The position numbers and the translations under genes are program-made. This document shows, one piece after another, positions 1 to 9,884 of a stretch of 64,000 nucleotides of DNA. The first letter of the stretch is position 1. Each line of letters begins with the position of its first letter. Location of the stretch: NCBI GenBank assembly GCA_000827265.1, contig KN834845.1, positions 6,874 to 70,873 of the forward strand, written 5' to 3'. Under the pieces are notes generated by a model. That model saw only the letters and a program-made list of their open reading frames with translations. It searched no databases and was not told the DNA's origin. The stretch is from Collybiopsis luxurians FD-317 M1 (taxonomy: Eukaryota > Basidiomycota > Agaricomycetes > Agaricales > Omphalotaceae).

Positions 1-100
1 GTTCACCCAGGTTGCACAGGTCACCTAGGTCACCCAGGTCCCTCAGGTTGCTCCAGGTTGCCTCCTAGGTAACCTGAGGCTCAGACCATTTTTCCTGATG
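1..100 (-). repeat. Right end of a CATCAGG-ended palindromic element (truncated by window edge)
   Basis: The segment ends in ATTTTTCCTGATG, the reverse complement of the CATCAGGAAAAAT start of the other copies in this window. It consists of CCTNAGG/CCTAGGT-like units spaced about 10 bases apart. It runs in the same orientation as the copy at 10728-11544 and matches its last 100 bases closely. The left part lies outside the window. Confidence 0.7.
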
Positions 101-1624
101 AAGATGAATCCTTCATTTTATTCTGGACTCATAATTTGTTTGTGCAACATCATACAATTTCCTAGATCCCCCAATGCAGTGAGATGTCTACAGTGACTTG
201 TATCAAATGTAAGTTAAAGCTAGCCAAAGTAAATGCTGCCCACTTATCAATGATCATGCATTAATCAACAATCCTGACTGAGAGTGGTTTACTCAAGGAG
301 AGGAGCAACAATACACAGTTTGCCAAAGCATAGGCATTCAACAAAACTGAAGGGCTAATTGTAACTGGCTCTCATACTGGACACAATAAGAAAAAAGTTT
401 TAACTTTCACATAGCCACTAAAGAGGACCCTATCATTTGCCATCATTGTCTGTTGGACTTCACTCAAATCTCAGAATTTGGCACTGGTGTTGCTGCAGCT
501 CAGCTAGCCACAAGTCAATCTATGTAGCCATGGCTCTCATGGTTAGCCAGAATGAGCTGACTCAAAAAAAGCTTGAGCCAACTTGAGCTGGGGTCAAGCT
601 GACTTCAAGCTGGCCAGCTGAAAGAAAAATTCCCTCCAAAATTAACATAAAATATTTCCACAATGATTGCCTGCACCAGTCAGAATAAATGTGAGTGAAC
701 CATACAGGGTCCTAGGCCTCGAATGAGCACTTAGCAGATACTGTGGACCAACATTGTTATGTTGCTTGATGTGGTTACATGGCATAGTGTAGCAATGTGG
801 CAAAATTTTCTCAGCAAAGGTTATATTGATGCCATACAATGCCATTACATAAAACAAAACTATATATGACATAACCTTTACTGAATCAATGTTGAAAAAT
901 GTTTGATATTTGCAATGCACTGAGGAAAGGGTCTCTGAAGTAAACCCAAAGATGATAAGTACAATTTGAAATGGATTTGGAAACAGTTGGACAATGTTTG
1001 GCAATCAAGCTGGTAGGAGTCAACTGCAAGCCAGCTCCAAGCTGCAGCATTCAGCTAGCAGCCATGGGAAGCTGGCTCATATGCAGGTGCCTGCTGGCTG
1101 ACCAGCTTGGCTCTAGCCTCTGATCAGCTCTGGCTATTAGCCAGCTTATTTACAAGCCATGGCAACACTATTTGGCACAGTAAGGTTATAGTAAGTCTAG
1201 ATGGTAGTTTTCTGTAGATATCTCACATACAGAATTTGGCAAACATTAGTAGAGTCTATTCACCTGAATTTCAACTGAAAGCCAGACAATCCTCATCTCT
1301 GCCAATTCTGATATCACGTGGCATGGTCCTTGTGCCATTTGCATACCTGAAGCTCACTGAGTTGCCCTGAAGTGCATTTCCTGTGGTACTTAATCTCATC
1401 CAGTGTCAAATGCCATTATGTCTCTGTCTAGAAAACTTGCTGCAATTGTAAACTATGATCTCTGAAAGGTATGGAAGTTATCATAATCATATAAAATTTG
1501 ATGCCAATTTTTGTCAATTATGTAGAAGAATTATTGATATAATCACTATATATAGAGTAGCTCCAGGCCATTACTTATAGAGCAAGTGTCAGGTCATTTT
1601 CTGTTCCTTTGGTAGCAGAAACAC
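101..1624. other. Gene-free, CpG-starved degenerate DNA
   Basis: I see no supportable gene. Before position 720 there is not a single CG dinucleotide, and between 721 and 1624 only isolated ones. Two AGCTGG-rich patches (about 540-622 and 1005-1165) read like short imperfect repeats in opposite orientations. An open stretch on the minus strand (642-1004) has no recognisable domain and is probably chance in A/T-rich sequence. Confidence 0.5.
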
Positions 1625-2391
1625 TCAAATACTGCACAATGCCTGGTATGTATCTTCGAGACATATCCAAAGACACATTCTTTTGAAATCCAGCTGATCA
1701 AAGACTTCCTGGATATGAGATTCCAGTTGACTGGCTATGAAAACTTGAAATGGAAGCAAACACTCTTGCACAGCATGTCCAAGTTGAAGAGACAGGCTCC
1801 ATTGTTGGTTGGGAGTACCAGAGCACTTATCAAGCCCATGAATGATCAAGATCAGACTGTTTGCTGAGGATAGGGAGCCACTATGAATGGAGAAATTGCT
1901 TGAAGATCTCACCTGTTTTTATGCAGGACTTGAAGAAGATGAATGAGTGCACTTATTCCCTTTTCCTTTCCTTGCCATGGCCTTTTCAAGTGAATCTCAA
2001 TTTGACTGAACCCTCAACCACAGCTGAAGGATCAATCATTCAAACTGAGTTTCAGTGGATGAGGTGAGCACAGAAGGGTCACTCACAATCTCTGAATTAA
2101 TGATTGGGTATAGTCCCAGTATGAAAGTAGCCAACTGCAGAGCAATTGTTGTGAATAGTCATTCAGGAGTGTTCCAGGAGAAATCTGTGTGCCAAAAGAA
2201 AAAGCTCCCCACAAGTAATCCTCTTTCCATGCAAATCTCAGCCAATGTTTGGGCAATCACAGACTTCCCTGCCCCTGCAGGGCCATAGAGCCAGCAAACA
2301 CTGTGATCATTTCCTGGGACTGCATGATTATCATCAGCTAAGTAACTGCCACCAACTGAGCCAATATCTGCACCATAACAGGTGTCCACAT
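1625..2391 (-). pseudogene. NACHT NTPase pseudogene, 3' part (interrupted by copia element)
   Basis: On the minus strand this segment encodes a Walker A motif GPAGAGKS (about 2260-2285), followed by a segment resembling AQTLAEIC..GLL.GSFFFW, then a degenerate Walker B region near 1830-1860 (LIIHGLDKCS where the paralogue has LIIDGLDECS). It aligns along its whole length with the NACHT gene at 13133-14890. It has lost almost all CpG sites and carries several frame breaks. The N-terminal-coding part continues at 6520, beyond a 4.1 kb retrotransposon inserted between the two halves. Fungal NACHT proteins are STAND NTPases, many linked to non-self recognition, but this copy cannot make a protein. 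Confidence 0.75.
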
Positions 2392-2786
2392 TGTTATATC
2401 AAAAGGGAATACATGTAGATGCTCTCAAGATCATGTGAGTGTGATAGGTGGCCTGTGGTAAGTCAGGAGAGATTTCCACAGGAGCATATTCTTGTAGGTT
2501 ACCTGCTATACTTCTGTATGGATATCTCTACACAGTCAGAGTATTTGTCTTGTCTATCCTTTTATCCTTATCCTTCTTCCTTTACCTTAGTATATATATT
2601 AGTTAGAGCTTAGCTATTTCCCTCAGAACTTGAGTATATTTTGAGGGTACATTTCCTATATTTCTATGTCTCAGTTTATTACTAATTTACCTACAGCTGT
2701 TGTGTACTTACATAGGATTATAGGTAATAAGAACTTGAGTATGTTCTGAGGCCTTCATTTACTTACATAGGATTATAGATCTCTCA
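2392..2786 (+). repeat. Left LTR of the degenerate copia element
   Basis: It matches 6180-6519 nearly base for base over its first 330 bases. It is about 55 bases longer because of a local duplication near the 3' end: the CTTACATAGGATTATAG segment occurs twice, separated by a copy of the AACTTGAGTATGTTCTGAGG stretch. The structure begins TG and ends CA. Confidence 0.8.
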
Positions 2787-2891
2787 GATTTGCAGTCAGA
2801 AGTGAAACAACCAGTCTTTGTCCTAGATTGACACTAATACTTGACCTCCACTATGACTTCCTTGAATGCTAGTGCACTTCCCAACCTCATT

Positions 2892-2927
2892 CATCAGGAA
2901 AAATGGTCTGAGCCTCAGGTTACCTAC
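2892..2927 (+). repeat. Terminal stub of a CATCAGG element
   Basis: CATCAGGAAAAATGG starts here and runs only 36 bases before a second complete terminus begins at 2928. It is the reverse complement of bases 65-100. The simplest reading is that a later copy landed just inside the end of an older one. Confidence 0.6.
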
Positions 2928-3793
2928 ATCAGAAAAAATAATCTGGGCCTCAGGTTACCTAGGAGGCAACCTGGAGCAACCTGAGGGACCTGGGTGACCT
3001 AGGTGACCTGTGCAACCTGGGTGAACCTCAGGTAACCTAGGAAATGCCAATATCCTGGGCAAACCTCAGGTATCCTTGGGATACCTGAGGAGTGATGCTG
3101 TAAATATTACCAAATAAGGCAAAATTATATTGAATATATATACCTATGCTTTAATCTATCCTAAATGCATGACAAGGACACCTTCTTAGTTGTAGATAAC
3201 TCATAGAAACTGAAATTTGACATAAGTCACATGATGCAACTCCATGAGCTGTCTACAATCAAAATAATTTTCATATGGTCAAAACAAGTATATCACAATT
3301 ATACCATACTATATACACACTATATGTATATGTATAAGCTCTTTACTGTACCAAAATACTGTACTTGAGTATATTAAGTTAATACTAGTATACTGTAATA
3401 CATTATAAAGTATAATACCTGATGAAAATGTACACCATATATACTATACATAAAATATGTACAAGCTCAATACTACTACTACTATTATACAAGTACAATA
3501 GCTCACTATATACAGTAGAATAGAGCACAAACAGTAATATATAAAGATATAATATTTTTACTTATTAACCCTTTATGCAACCTGGGGTAACCTCAGGTAA
3601 CCTGAGCCAACCTGAGCTGACCTAGGGTAACCTGGGGCAACCTGAGATGGCCTAGGACAACCTAGGACACCCTAAGATGTAGGGGTTGGACTGTAGAAAC
3701 CTAGGTAACCTGAGTACTTGAAGTGTCCTATGCTTCTTAGGTTTCTTGAGGTTGTCATAATTTAACCCCAAGCTCAAGCTATTTTTCCTGATG
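2928..3793 (+). mobile_element. CATCAGG-ended palindromic element, long form (866 bp)
   Basis: The element begins CATCAGAAAAAAT and ends ATTTTTCCTGATG, with an A/T-rich core between two arms of near-10-base repeats built on AACCTGAGGT/ACCTAGG. It has no coding capacity. The copy at 10728-11544 is its near-identical inverted counterpart, sharing even the A/T-rich core with TATACTAGTATTAA. It lies inside the copia remnant. The termini give TC...CTGA flanked by A and T, which also fits Helitron ends, so its class is unsettled. Confidence 0.72.
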
Positions 3794-3937
3794 CAGGCTG
3801 CATCAGTGTATTGCTATATATGCAGGATGATCCCAACCAACTGGCATCCTGGTACCATACCTTGGGAAAAGTGGTATGAACTCCAAAAAACTTGTGTGAA
3901 CATGTCACATTTGCAGCAGTGGGGTTGTAGAGTGTAG

Positions 3938-4277
3938 GTGACTGATTTGGATAGGGTTAATGGGAGGTTGGGAAGGCAATCTTGGGAAGGGCATTTGGTC
4001 AGATATATTGGCAGGCAAGGATACTGCATCTGGGACATGAACAGAAAAGGTGTGTATCCAGTTTGGGATGTAGAATTTGAGGAAGGTACACCAAGGTGTA
4101 CAGCTGAGATGATCAAATCTACTTTTGATACTGATGTTGGCTTGGATCATACAGTCCAATTTGAAGATCCTCCTCTAGGCACCAATGGAGTATCTCTAAG
4201 TTCACCTCCTGCTTCTGTTATGCCTCCTTCACAACCTGCTCCTGCTTCACAACCTGCTCTTGCCTCACAACCCACTC
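3938..4277 (+). pseudogene. Copia integrase C-terminal region
   Basis: A 113-residue open stretch resembles the end of copia integrase: a GxLGRQSWEGHLVRYIGRQG segment, then YCIWDMNRKGVYPVWDVEFEE, the usual 'G-Y-x-W-D...R-D-V-x-F-E-E' pattern. A proline/serine/glutamine-rich linker follows. The reading frame is cut at 4278 by a short CATCAGG element, and the pol sequence resumes just after it. No upstream integrase core is present. Confidence 0.65.
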
Positions 4278-4414
4278 CATCAGGAAAAATAGGGTTGAAC
4301 CTTGGGTAACCTGAGGATGGCCTAGGTAAACTAAGTGCTTGAAGTGTCCTATTCTTCTTAGGTTCCCCAAGGTTGTCATTATGTAACCCCAAGCTCAACC
4401 CATTTTTCCTGATG
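4278..4414 (+). mobile_element. CATCAGG-ended palindromic element, short form (137 bp)
   Basis: CATCAGGAAAAAT at the left and ATTTTTCCTGATG at the right form perfect 13-base inverted termini. The interior matches the arms of the long form (AACCTGAGGATGGCCTAGG on the left, CTTCTTAGGTTCCCCAAGG on the right). It sits inside the copia pol gene, so the insertion is younger than the retrotransposon. Confidence 0.82.
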
Positions 4415-4421
4415 TCCTGCT

Positions 4422-5903
4422 TTGCCACCTACTACCAACCCTAGTCCTCATCACTCTGTGCATATACAAACAGCTTCTGCTGACTTACTGCATTCTCTGG
4501 AATATGAATGTGAAGAAAACCAGGTGCAGGATGAAGCCAAAGAATGGGCAAATATTATTGCCTTGACCAGCACCATCAAAGGGGGAGGGGACATCAGGAT
4601 CCCCAAGTCCTATGCCAACGCTATGAAAGACTCTGAAGACTGGCTACCAGCTATGCAAACCAAAATGGATTCTTTGGTCAAATGAAAATGTTAGACTTTG
4701 GTGGACTGTCCAGAAAATGCTCAGGTCGTGAGTGGAATGTGGGTATATGATCTTAAGGTTGATGGTGAGGGGGAGATCATGAGTTGGAAGGCTAGGTACA
4801 TTGTGCAAGGAGACATGCAAATCCCAGGGATAGACTTTCAGAAGAGTTGGGCTATGGTTGCAAGGTTCAAATCAGTATGCCTTCTCATCTCTATTTGTGC
4901 ATTCAAACAGCTACATACTCACCAATGGGACTTCTCTGTGGTGTATCTCAATGGGAATCTTCTGACTGATCCACCAGTGTATATGCATCAGCCCATTGGT
5001 TTTGCAGTTCAGGGAGAGGAAGAGAAGGTGTGCTTGATGCATAAGCCATTGTACAGGATGTCTCAGGCAGGCCATATTTGGTATAAAGAGCTAGAGGATC
5101 AATTCTGAAAACTTGGATTCAAGCCCTTGCACACTGATCCTTGCATTTGCTATTGATGCGACCCTTCCTCTGGCAAGTATTCAATCACATCTGTTCACAC
5201 TGACAATGTATTCAGTGGCTCCTCCTCTGACACTGAGGCAGATGATATGGTTAAAGGTTTTCATATATGGGATTTGAAAGACATGAAAGAGAAACATTTC
5301 CTTGTTGGACTCACTATTGATTACATGCCTGATGGCTCAATTGCTATCTCACAAGTGGCATTCTTTCACAATGCATTTCAATATTTTGGTATCCTGGACC
5401 AACTCCATCCCATATATACTCCTTTACTGCTGAATTTCTCTTTGTCCCCAAATGAGGTTTGAACTGAAGACAATGTGTGCTACATGGAGCATAAACTGTA
5501 TAGGGGTATTTTAGGCTGTTGCTGGTGGGGGGCAAGTAGCACTTGCCCAGATATTGTTTTCACTTGCTCCATTCTCTCCACAGTTCAAAATGCACCCACA
5601 TGTCATCACTGGGACCTTCTGCTCAAACTATGTCGCTATATTTTCACAACCATTCACTATGGTATCATTTACAGGCAAGGGAATGTCAATCACATAAAAC
5701 CCATTGGTTACATGGATGTGGACTGGGCTGGGGATAAATCCTCTCAAAAGTCCATGTCTGGATATATATTCCTTGTTAATGGATCTCCAGTCACTGAAGT
5801 GTTAGGATTCAGTCACAATATTGTCAACAGAATCAGAATATATTTCTCTGTTGCAAGGCATTCAGCAAGCACTGTGGACATGAAGTTGGTTGAACAAAAT
5901 TGA
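4422..5903 (+). pseudogene. Copia reverse transcriptase / RNase H, broken
   Basis: Open pieces in order are a pre-RT segment (GDIRIPKSYANAMKDSEDW, near 4590-4685), an RT core with YLNG and VYMHQPIGF (4698-5108; the family motif is D-V-x-x-A-F-L-N-G), further RT with a LVGLTIDYMPDG region (5247-5462) and RNase H with MDVDWAGDKSSQKSMSGY (5475-5903). Frameshifts and stops separate the pieces. Copia pol normally makes integrase, RT and RNase H as one polyprotein; this copy cannot. Confidence 0.72.
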
Positions 5904-6179
5904 CCTTGGGCTTGGAAGCAATCCCCTGGATCTGTTATGCAATAGTTTGGGTGCAGTCAGTCTCTCAGAAACTACAAAAGCTCACAACCTTTCAAAGCAC
6001 ATTGATATACATTATCACTTTGTTCAAGACATCATTGCACAATGCTTGGTTGCAGTTCATCCTGTGGCTAGTTCATAAAATCTTGCCAACATTATGATAA
6101 AATCACTGCTGAAAGACAAGCATTGTCAGACTGTATCTGCACTGGGATTGGACTGGTGGTATCGGGCCACCAGGGGGAG

Positions 6180-6519
6180 TGTTATATCAAAAGGGAATAC
6201 CTGTAGATGCTCTCGAGATCATGTGAGCATGATAGGTGGCCTGTGGTAAGTCAGGAGAGATTTCCACAGGAGCATATTCTTGTAGGTTACCCACTATACT
6301 TCTGTGCAGATATCTCTATACAGTCAGAGTATTTGTCTTGTCTATTCTTTTATCCTTATCCTTCTTCCTTTACCTTAGTATATATATTAGTTAGAGCTTA
6401 GCTATTTCCCTCAGAACTTGAGTACATTCTGAGGGTATGTTTCCTATATTTCTATGTCTCAGTTTATTACTAATTTACCTACAGCTGTTGTGTACTTACA
6501 TAGGATTATAGATCTCTCA
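6180..6519 (+). repeat. Right LTR of the degenerate copia element
   Basis: 340 bases, TGTTATATC...ATCTCTCA, directly after the polypurine tract. The NACHT pseudogene resumes at 6520. Confidence 0.8.
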
Positions 6520-6995
6520 AACATAACCAAGTTGTATCTTGCCTGAACACATTTTCATCAAACCATGCCTGGACTCTCACATTTCTTGGTCTGCCTTGTA
6601 CCAGGCTAGAATTGATCCAACATTTCAAGTCATTCAAGATTGCCTCTCTTGTGCCTGGATGGAAAAGTGGAGGAGGAAAGTGAGCTTTGGCATCAAACTG
6701 GGCTCAAGTAGATGAGTAGTTGCATAGTCTGAGCAACCCTGTATTCAATGCCATTGAATTGGTGCTTCTGCAGATGAGTTAATGAGCTCACCTTTTTCAC
6801 CCTCTTCAATCATGTTATTCAATATGTTCAAGTCACAGCCATGTCATTGAAGGCACTGCCACAGATGGCAAAGTTGCATGATTGACTGAACATCTGTGGT
6901 GTGCTGTTCATGACAATGGGGGAAACACTTTGAAAATGTGAATCAGACTCACACAGTCAGGTGAAAAGGATCAAATATTGATTGGGAAAACTCTC
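6520..6995 (-). pseudogene. NACHT NTPase pseudogene, 5' part
   Basis: On the minus strand, bases about 6550-6760 match the region of the 13-15 kb NACHT gene just upstream of its P-loop: the segments read like LCHPGMREAILNDLKHW and ARVQEWL in that paralogue, with frame damage. The match begins at the base after the LTR, confirming that the retrotransposon split one gene. Beyond about 6800 the similarity fades. Confidence 0.68.
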
Positions 6996-7619
6996 TGTCC
7001 TGTTGCACAGAATCAATGCGGTTGAACTTGAAGGAGAAAAAGTCATCACATGTGCTGTGCCTTCACATCAATTTGATGACAGTATCTTTTCAATGTTACA
7101 GCATAAGCTTAACTCCTATCTTAAGAGCTGCTTGATAAATTTATTTTCTAAGTACACAGTTCCTCAGAATGATGGAAAGGTTCTCTATTACCTATTTCCT
7201 AATGAGTACACAGTTCTATAGATAACCAGTAAGTACAATAGGAAATAGGAGATAATATAGATAAAGATGTACCCTCAGAACAATGGAAAGGTTCTGAGGG
7301 TGAATAGAAACTATGAAGCTATATAAAGGACTCTGAGTGGATAAAGGAAAGGGAAAAAGGAATAGGTAGTGGAATAATAATGCAGCTACAATGGATACCC
7401 ACATGGAATCAAAGTCACAACCTACATCTTTAATCCAGAACCCAACAATACAGTGCTACAGGACACCACATGCCCACATGACCAGCTATGCATACTATGC
7501 ACTTGCTTTAACACTGCTTGCCCACACAGACACATTCCTACTGCATCACCTCCTCATTCTCAACCCTGTCATATCAATGTATCCAGCAATAATTGGTGCT
7601 AGTAGTCTACTTGAGTAGT
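6996..7619. other. Gene-free; possible degenerate LTR fragment
   Basis: A repeated phrase (CAGAATGATGGAAAGGTTCT near 7165, CAGAACAATGGAAAGGTTCT near 7275) and a TATATAAAGG box near 7320 look like part of an LTR, but I could not find its two ends. Short open frames here (for example 7391-7618) show no recognisable domain. Confidence 0.35.
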
Positions 7620-8130
7620 GTCTCTAACAAATGTTGCAGCAGGCAAAAGTATTGAGAAAGGCAACCACAGGTTCAGGCTGCACAAGCTGCTTCTTTGAGG
7701 CTGAGGCATAGACTCAGAGGAGGACATGAAGAGTCCAATGACTATGGTGGTAGGGTTTACATTTGCAGTAGCTGGGGACTATAAATACCAAGTCTCTTCT
7801 TCCCCTCAGTATTCTGACAAGGGAGAGATGAATTGTCCAAATTTCTGGGGAACATGATGGGCTGGCACAGCAATCAATGACAATTTCTACTGGCGGCATG
7901 CTCAACAGTTGACAATTATACATTGATAATATGGATGTCCCTTTGAGCTCATCATCCCCTTCTGTATCTTCTTCCTGATTCATGCAAACTAACATCTTCA
8001 ACCACAGCTGCAATACCTCTGCAGTGAAAGTGGGTCTTAATCTGATGGGTTGAGCCACTTTGGTCCTACATGTTGCTGTGAACATATGGTAGTCCTCAGC
8101 TGGATCTAGTTGTTTACCATGATGATTACT
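7620..8130 (+). pseudogene. Decayed fragment of gene A (copy 1)
   Basis: This stretch aligns with coding bases about 24150-24720 of the intact gene at 23734-26959. Shared landmarks are GGGGAACATGATGGGCTGGC followed by a cytosine-adenine repeat, the GGAGGA...GAAGA acidic block, and the later serine-rich block. CpG sites of the intact gene appear here as TG or CA. It carries indels and cannot be translated. How an internal piece of a host gene came to lie among transposons is not evident; no poly(A) or splice junction is visible. Confidence 0.7.
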
Positions 8131-8149
8131 GCTAGGGATGAATCAAGAT

Positions 8150-8885
8150 TTGTCAGCGAGATAGGACTAGTGAAGGAGAGTTTGGTCTGTCAGATGCACT
8201 ATATGTGAATGATAGGTAGATTCTGCATTGTACAAGTATTGAATGACAGTTGTAGGCAGTACATGTTGATGCTCGAAAGATGAGATTGTGACTTTTTTAA
8301 CTCACATTTGGTGTGAAGCTCAAACATTACTTTGTGTACCCATTAGTTTAAAGCCTGGTAGTGATAGATCATTCATCACATTCAGAACTGGAATTTTGCT
8401 AGGAAACCATGTGCCTTCCACTCTGCAGGACCTTTGACAGCAGAGATGAAAATCTAAGTGCTCCTCGGTATTTCCTGAAGCTGGATCTCCTCCCTTGCAG
8501 TAGTAACCAACTTCAGCCCAATTCTTTGTAGAAGTTAAATGACTGCTCCATCACATTCAGTTGCATCATTGGTCTGCCGACAAGTCTATTTTTCTGCTTT
8601 ATCTGCATTAAAATCTCTCCATTACAACTGCTGCCACTGCAAGAAGTATTAGGAGTGTCATTACCATTGCATTAGGTCCTGGTTAGAATATATTTCTTTC
8701 AATTTTCTGCTTCTGACTGTTTGGTAAAAAGTTTTCTCTTCCCTAATGAGGTGACCCACCATGTTGGGCATATCAGATTTTAAAAAAACAGATAAATCCT
8801 GGTTCATGCTTGTAGGTGAATTGCATTTCTACTACTTATGCTGTAGATAGGGATCTTTAGGGTATTTTACTTTCTATAGTAAGTT
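8150..8885. repeat. Block X, decayed copy of 12060-12775
   Basis: Bases here match 12060-12775 in the same orientation, for example GGTAGATTCTGCA.TGTA followed by AAGTATTGAATGA.AGTTGTAGGCAGT, and TTCCTGAAGCTGGATCTCC against TTTCTGAAGCTGAAGCTCT. No gene is recognisable in either copy. The match stops at 8886, where a CATCAGG element begins. Confidence 0.65.
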
Positions 8886-9091
8886 CATCAGGAAAAAGTC
8901 CCCTATGCCCAGGCTGCCTAGAGACACCTCTTAAATTCTAGGGAGCCTCAGGATCCCTGGGCTCCCTGGGTGAAATTTTAGAGCTCTGAGGGCCCTTGAA
9001 ATCATCTCCAGGGATCCCAGGAAGCTTCAGGGTCCCCTAGGATTTAGGGGGTGTCCCTAGGCAGCCTGGGCTAAAGGTGTTTTTTCCGATG
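8886..9091. mobile_element. CATCAGG-ended palindromic element (206 bp)
   Basis: CATCAGGAAAAAG at the left, TTTTTTCCGATG at the right. The arms pair imperfectly: GCCCAGGCTGCCTAGAGACACC near the left against GGTGTCCCTAGGCAGCCTGGGC near the right. Non-coding. Confidence 0.75.
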
Positions 9092-9345
9092 TTATCAAGC
9101 ATGTTTCACCTCCTTACTAGTACCTCCAGCTGTTCAACATCTGCTCCAGATCTGTGGCTCTGTTGCTCAATTTCCATTCTACAGTAGTACCCTGTAGTAC
9201 AACAAATGTAAATACTGTCATTCCATCCTCTGAGTCAATACCTCAGCCTGATAGAAGCAACAACCAATAATGGCTCTTCCTTGTTAAACCCAAAACTGCC
9301 ACAATATTGGCTAGAGTCATGACCAGTGTCAGTTATTGCTGGCTA

Positions 9346-9588
9346 TATCAGGAAAAATGACCTGAAGCCCAGGCTGCCCAGAGACACCCCAAATCCTAGG
9401 GAGCCTCAAGATCCTGAAGACCCCTGGAGTGACCTGGGCTCCCTGGGACCTCTGAGGCCAGTTGAAAATGGCTTTGAGATGGCCTCAGAATGGCCTCAGG
9501 ATGCTCAAAGAGCCCAAGGTTGTCTAGGATTTAGGGGGCATCCCCTGGCAAGCCTGGGTAGCCTGGGCTGTAGGGCTTTTTTCTGATG
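9346..9588. mobile_element. CATCAGG-type palindromic element (243 bp)
   Basis: TATCAGGAAAAATG at the left, TTTTTTCTGATG at the right, with arms GCCCAGGCTGCCCAGAGAC and a matching TAGCCTGGGC near the right end. It belongs to the same subfamily as 8886-9091 and 9666-9837. The 86-codon frame through it is a by-product of the repeat. Confidence 0.72.
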
Positions 9589-9665
9589 TATGTAGAAAAT
9601 GATGCCATCAAGAATGAGGAGGTGGTATGGTAGGAGTGCATCTGTACAGCCAGGGAGCTCTTTAG

Positions 9666-9837
9666 CATCAGGAAAAATACATATAGCCCAGGCTGCCAGG
9701 AGACCAACCCCCCCCCCCCCAATCCTAGGCTGACCAGGCTTCCCAAGGGTAATTTTGATTTTCCTGAGGATTCCAAGGTACCTTAGGATATGGGTGGCAT
9801 CTCCTGGCAGCCCAGGCTATAGATATTTTCCCTGATG
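9666..9837. mobile_element. CATCAGG-type palindromic element with cytosine run (172 bp)
   Basis: CATCAGGAAAAATAC at the left and TATTTTCCCTGATG at the right, with arms TAGCCCAGGCTGCCAGGAGA and GGCAGCCCAGGCTATA. A long uninterrupted cytosine run near 9709-9720 lies in the left arm. Confidence 0.75.
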
Positions 9838-9884
9838 ACTATATTGGACCATCAGGCATCTAGTCAAGAATTAGCCAGGTAACA

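Larger units (their letters stand above)
2392..6519 (+). mobile_element. Ty1/copia LTR retrotransposon remnant inserted in the NACHT pseudogene
   Basis: Two direct LTRs (2392-2786 and 6180-6519) begin TGTTATATC and end ATCTCTCA. A purine-rich tract CCAGGGGGAG sits directly before the right LTR, the usual copia polypurine position. Flanking pentamers are CACAT (left) and AACAT (right), a target duplication with one mismatch. The interior holds only the late part of pol (integrase end, reverse transcriptase, RNase H); gag, protease and the integrase core are missing. Two kinds of CATCAGG-ended element were inserted into it later. It is CpG-poor and dead. Confidence 0.82.

Noticed and set aside
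642..1004. 120-codon minus-strand open frame
   Set aside because: No motif, lies in CpG-starved A/T-rich decayed DNA, and no paralogue in the window supports it.
9326..9586. 86-codon frame rich in proline and glycine
   Set aside because: It coincides with a CATCAGG palindromic element; its composition comes from the CCTGGG-type repeat units.
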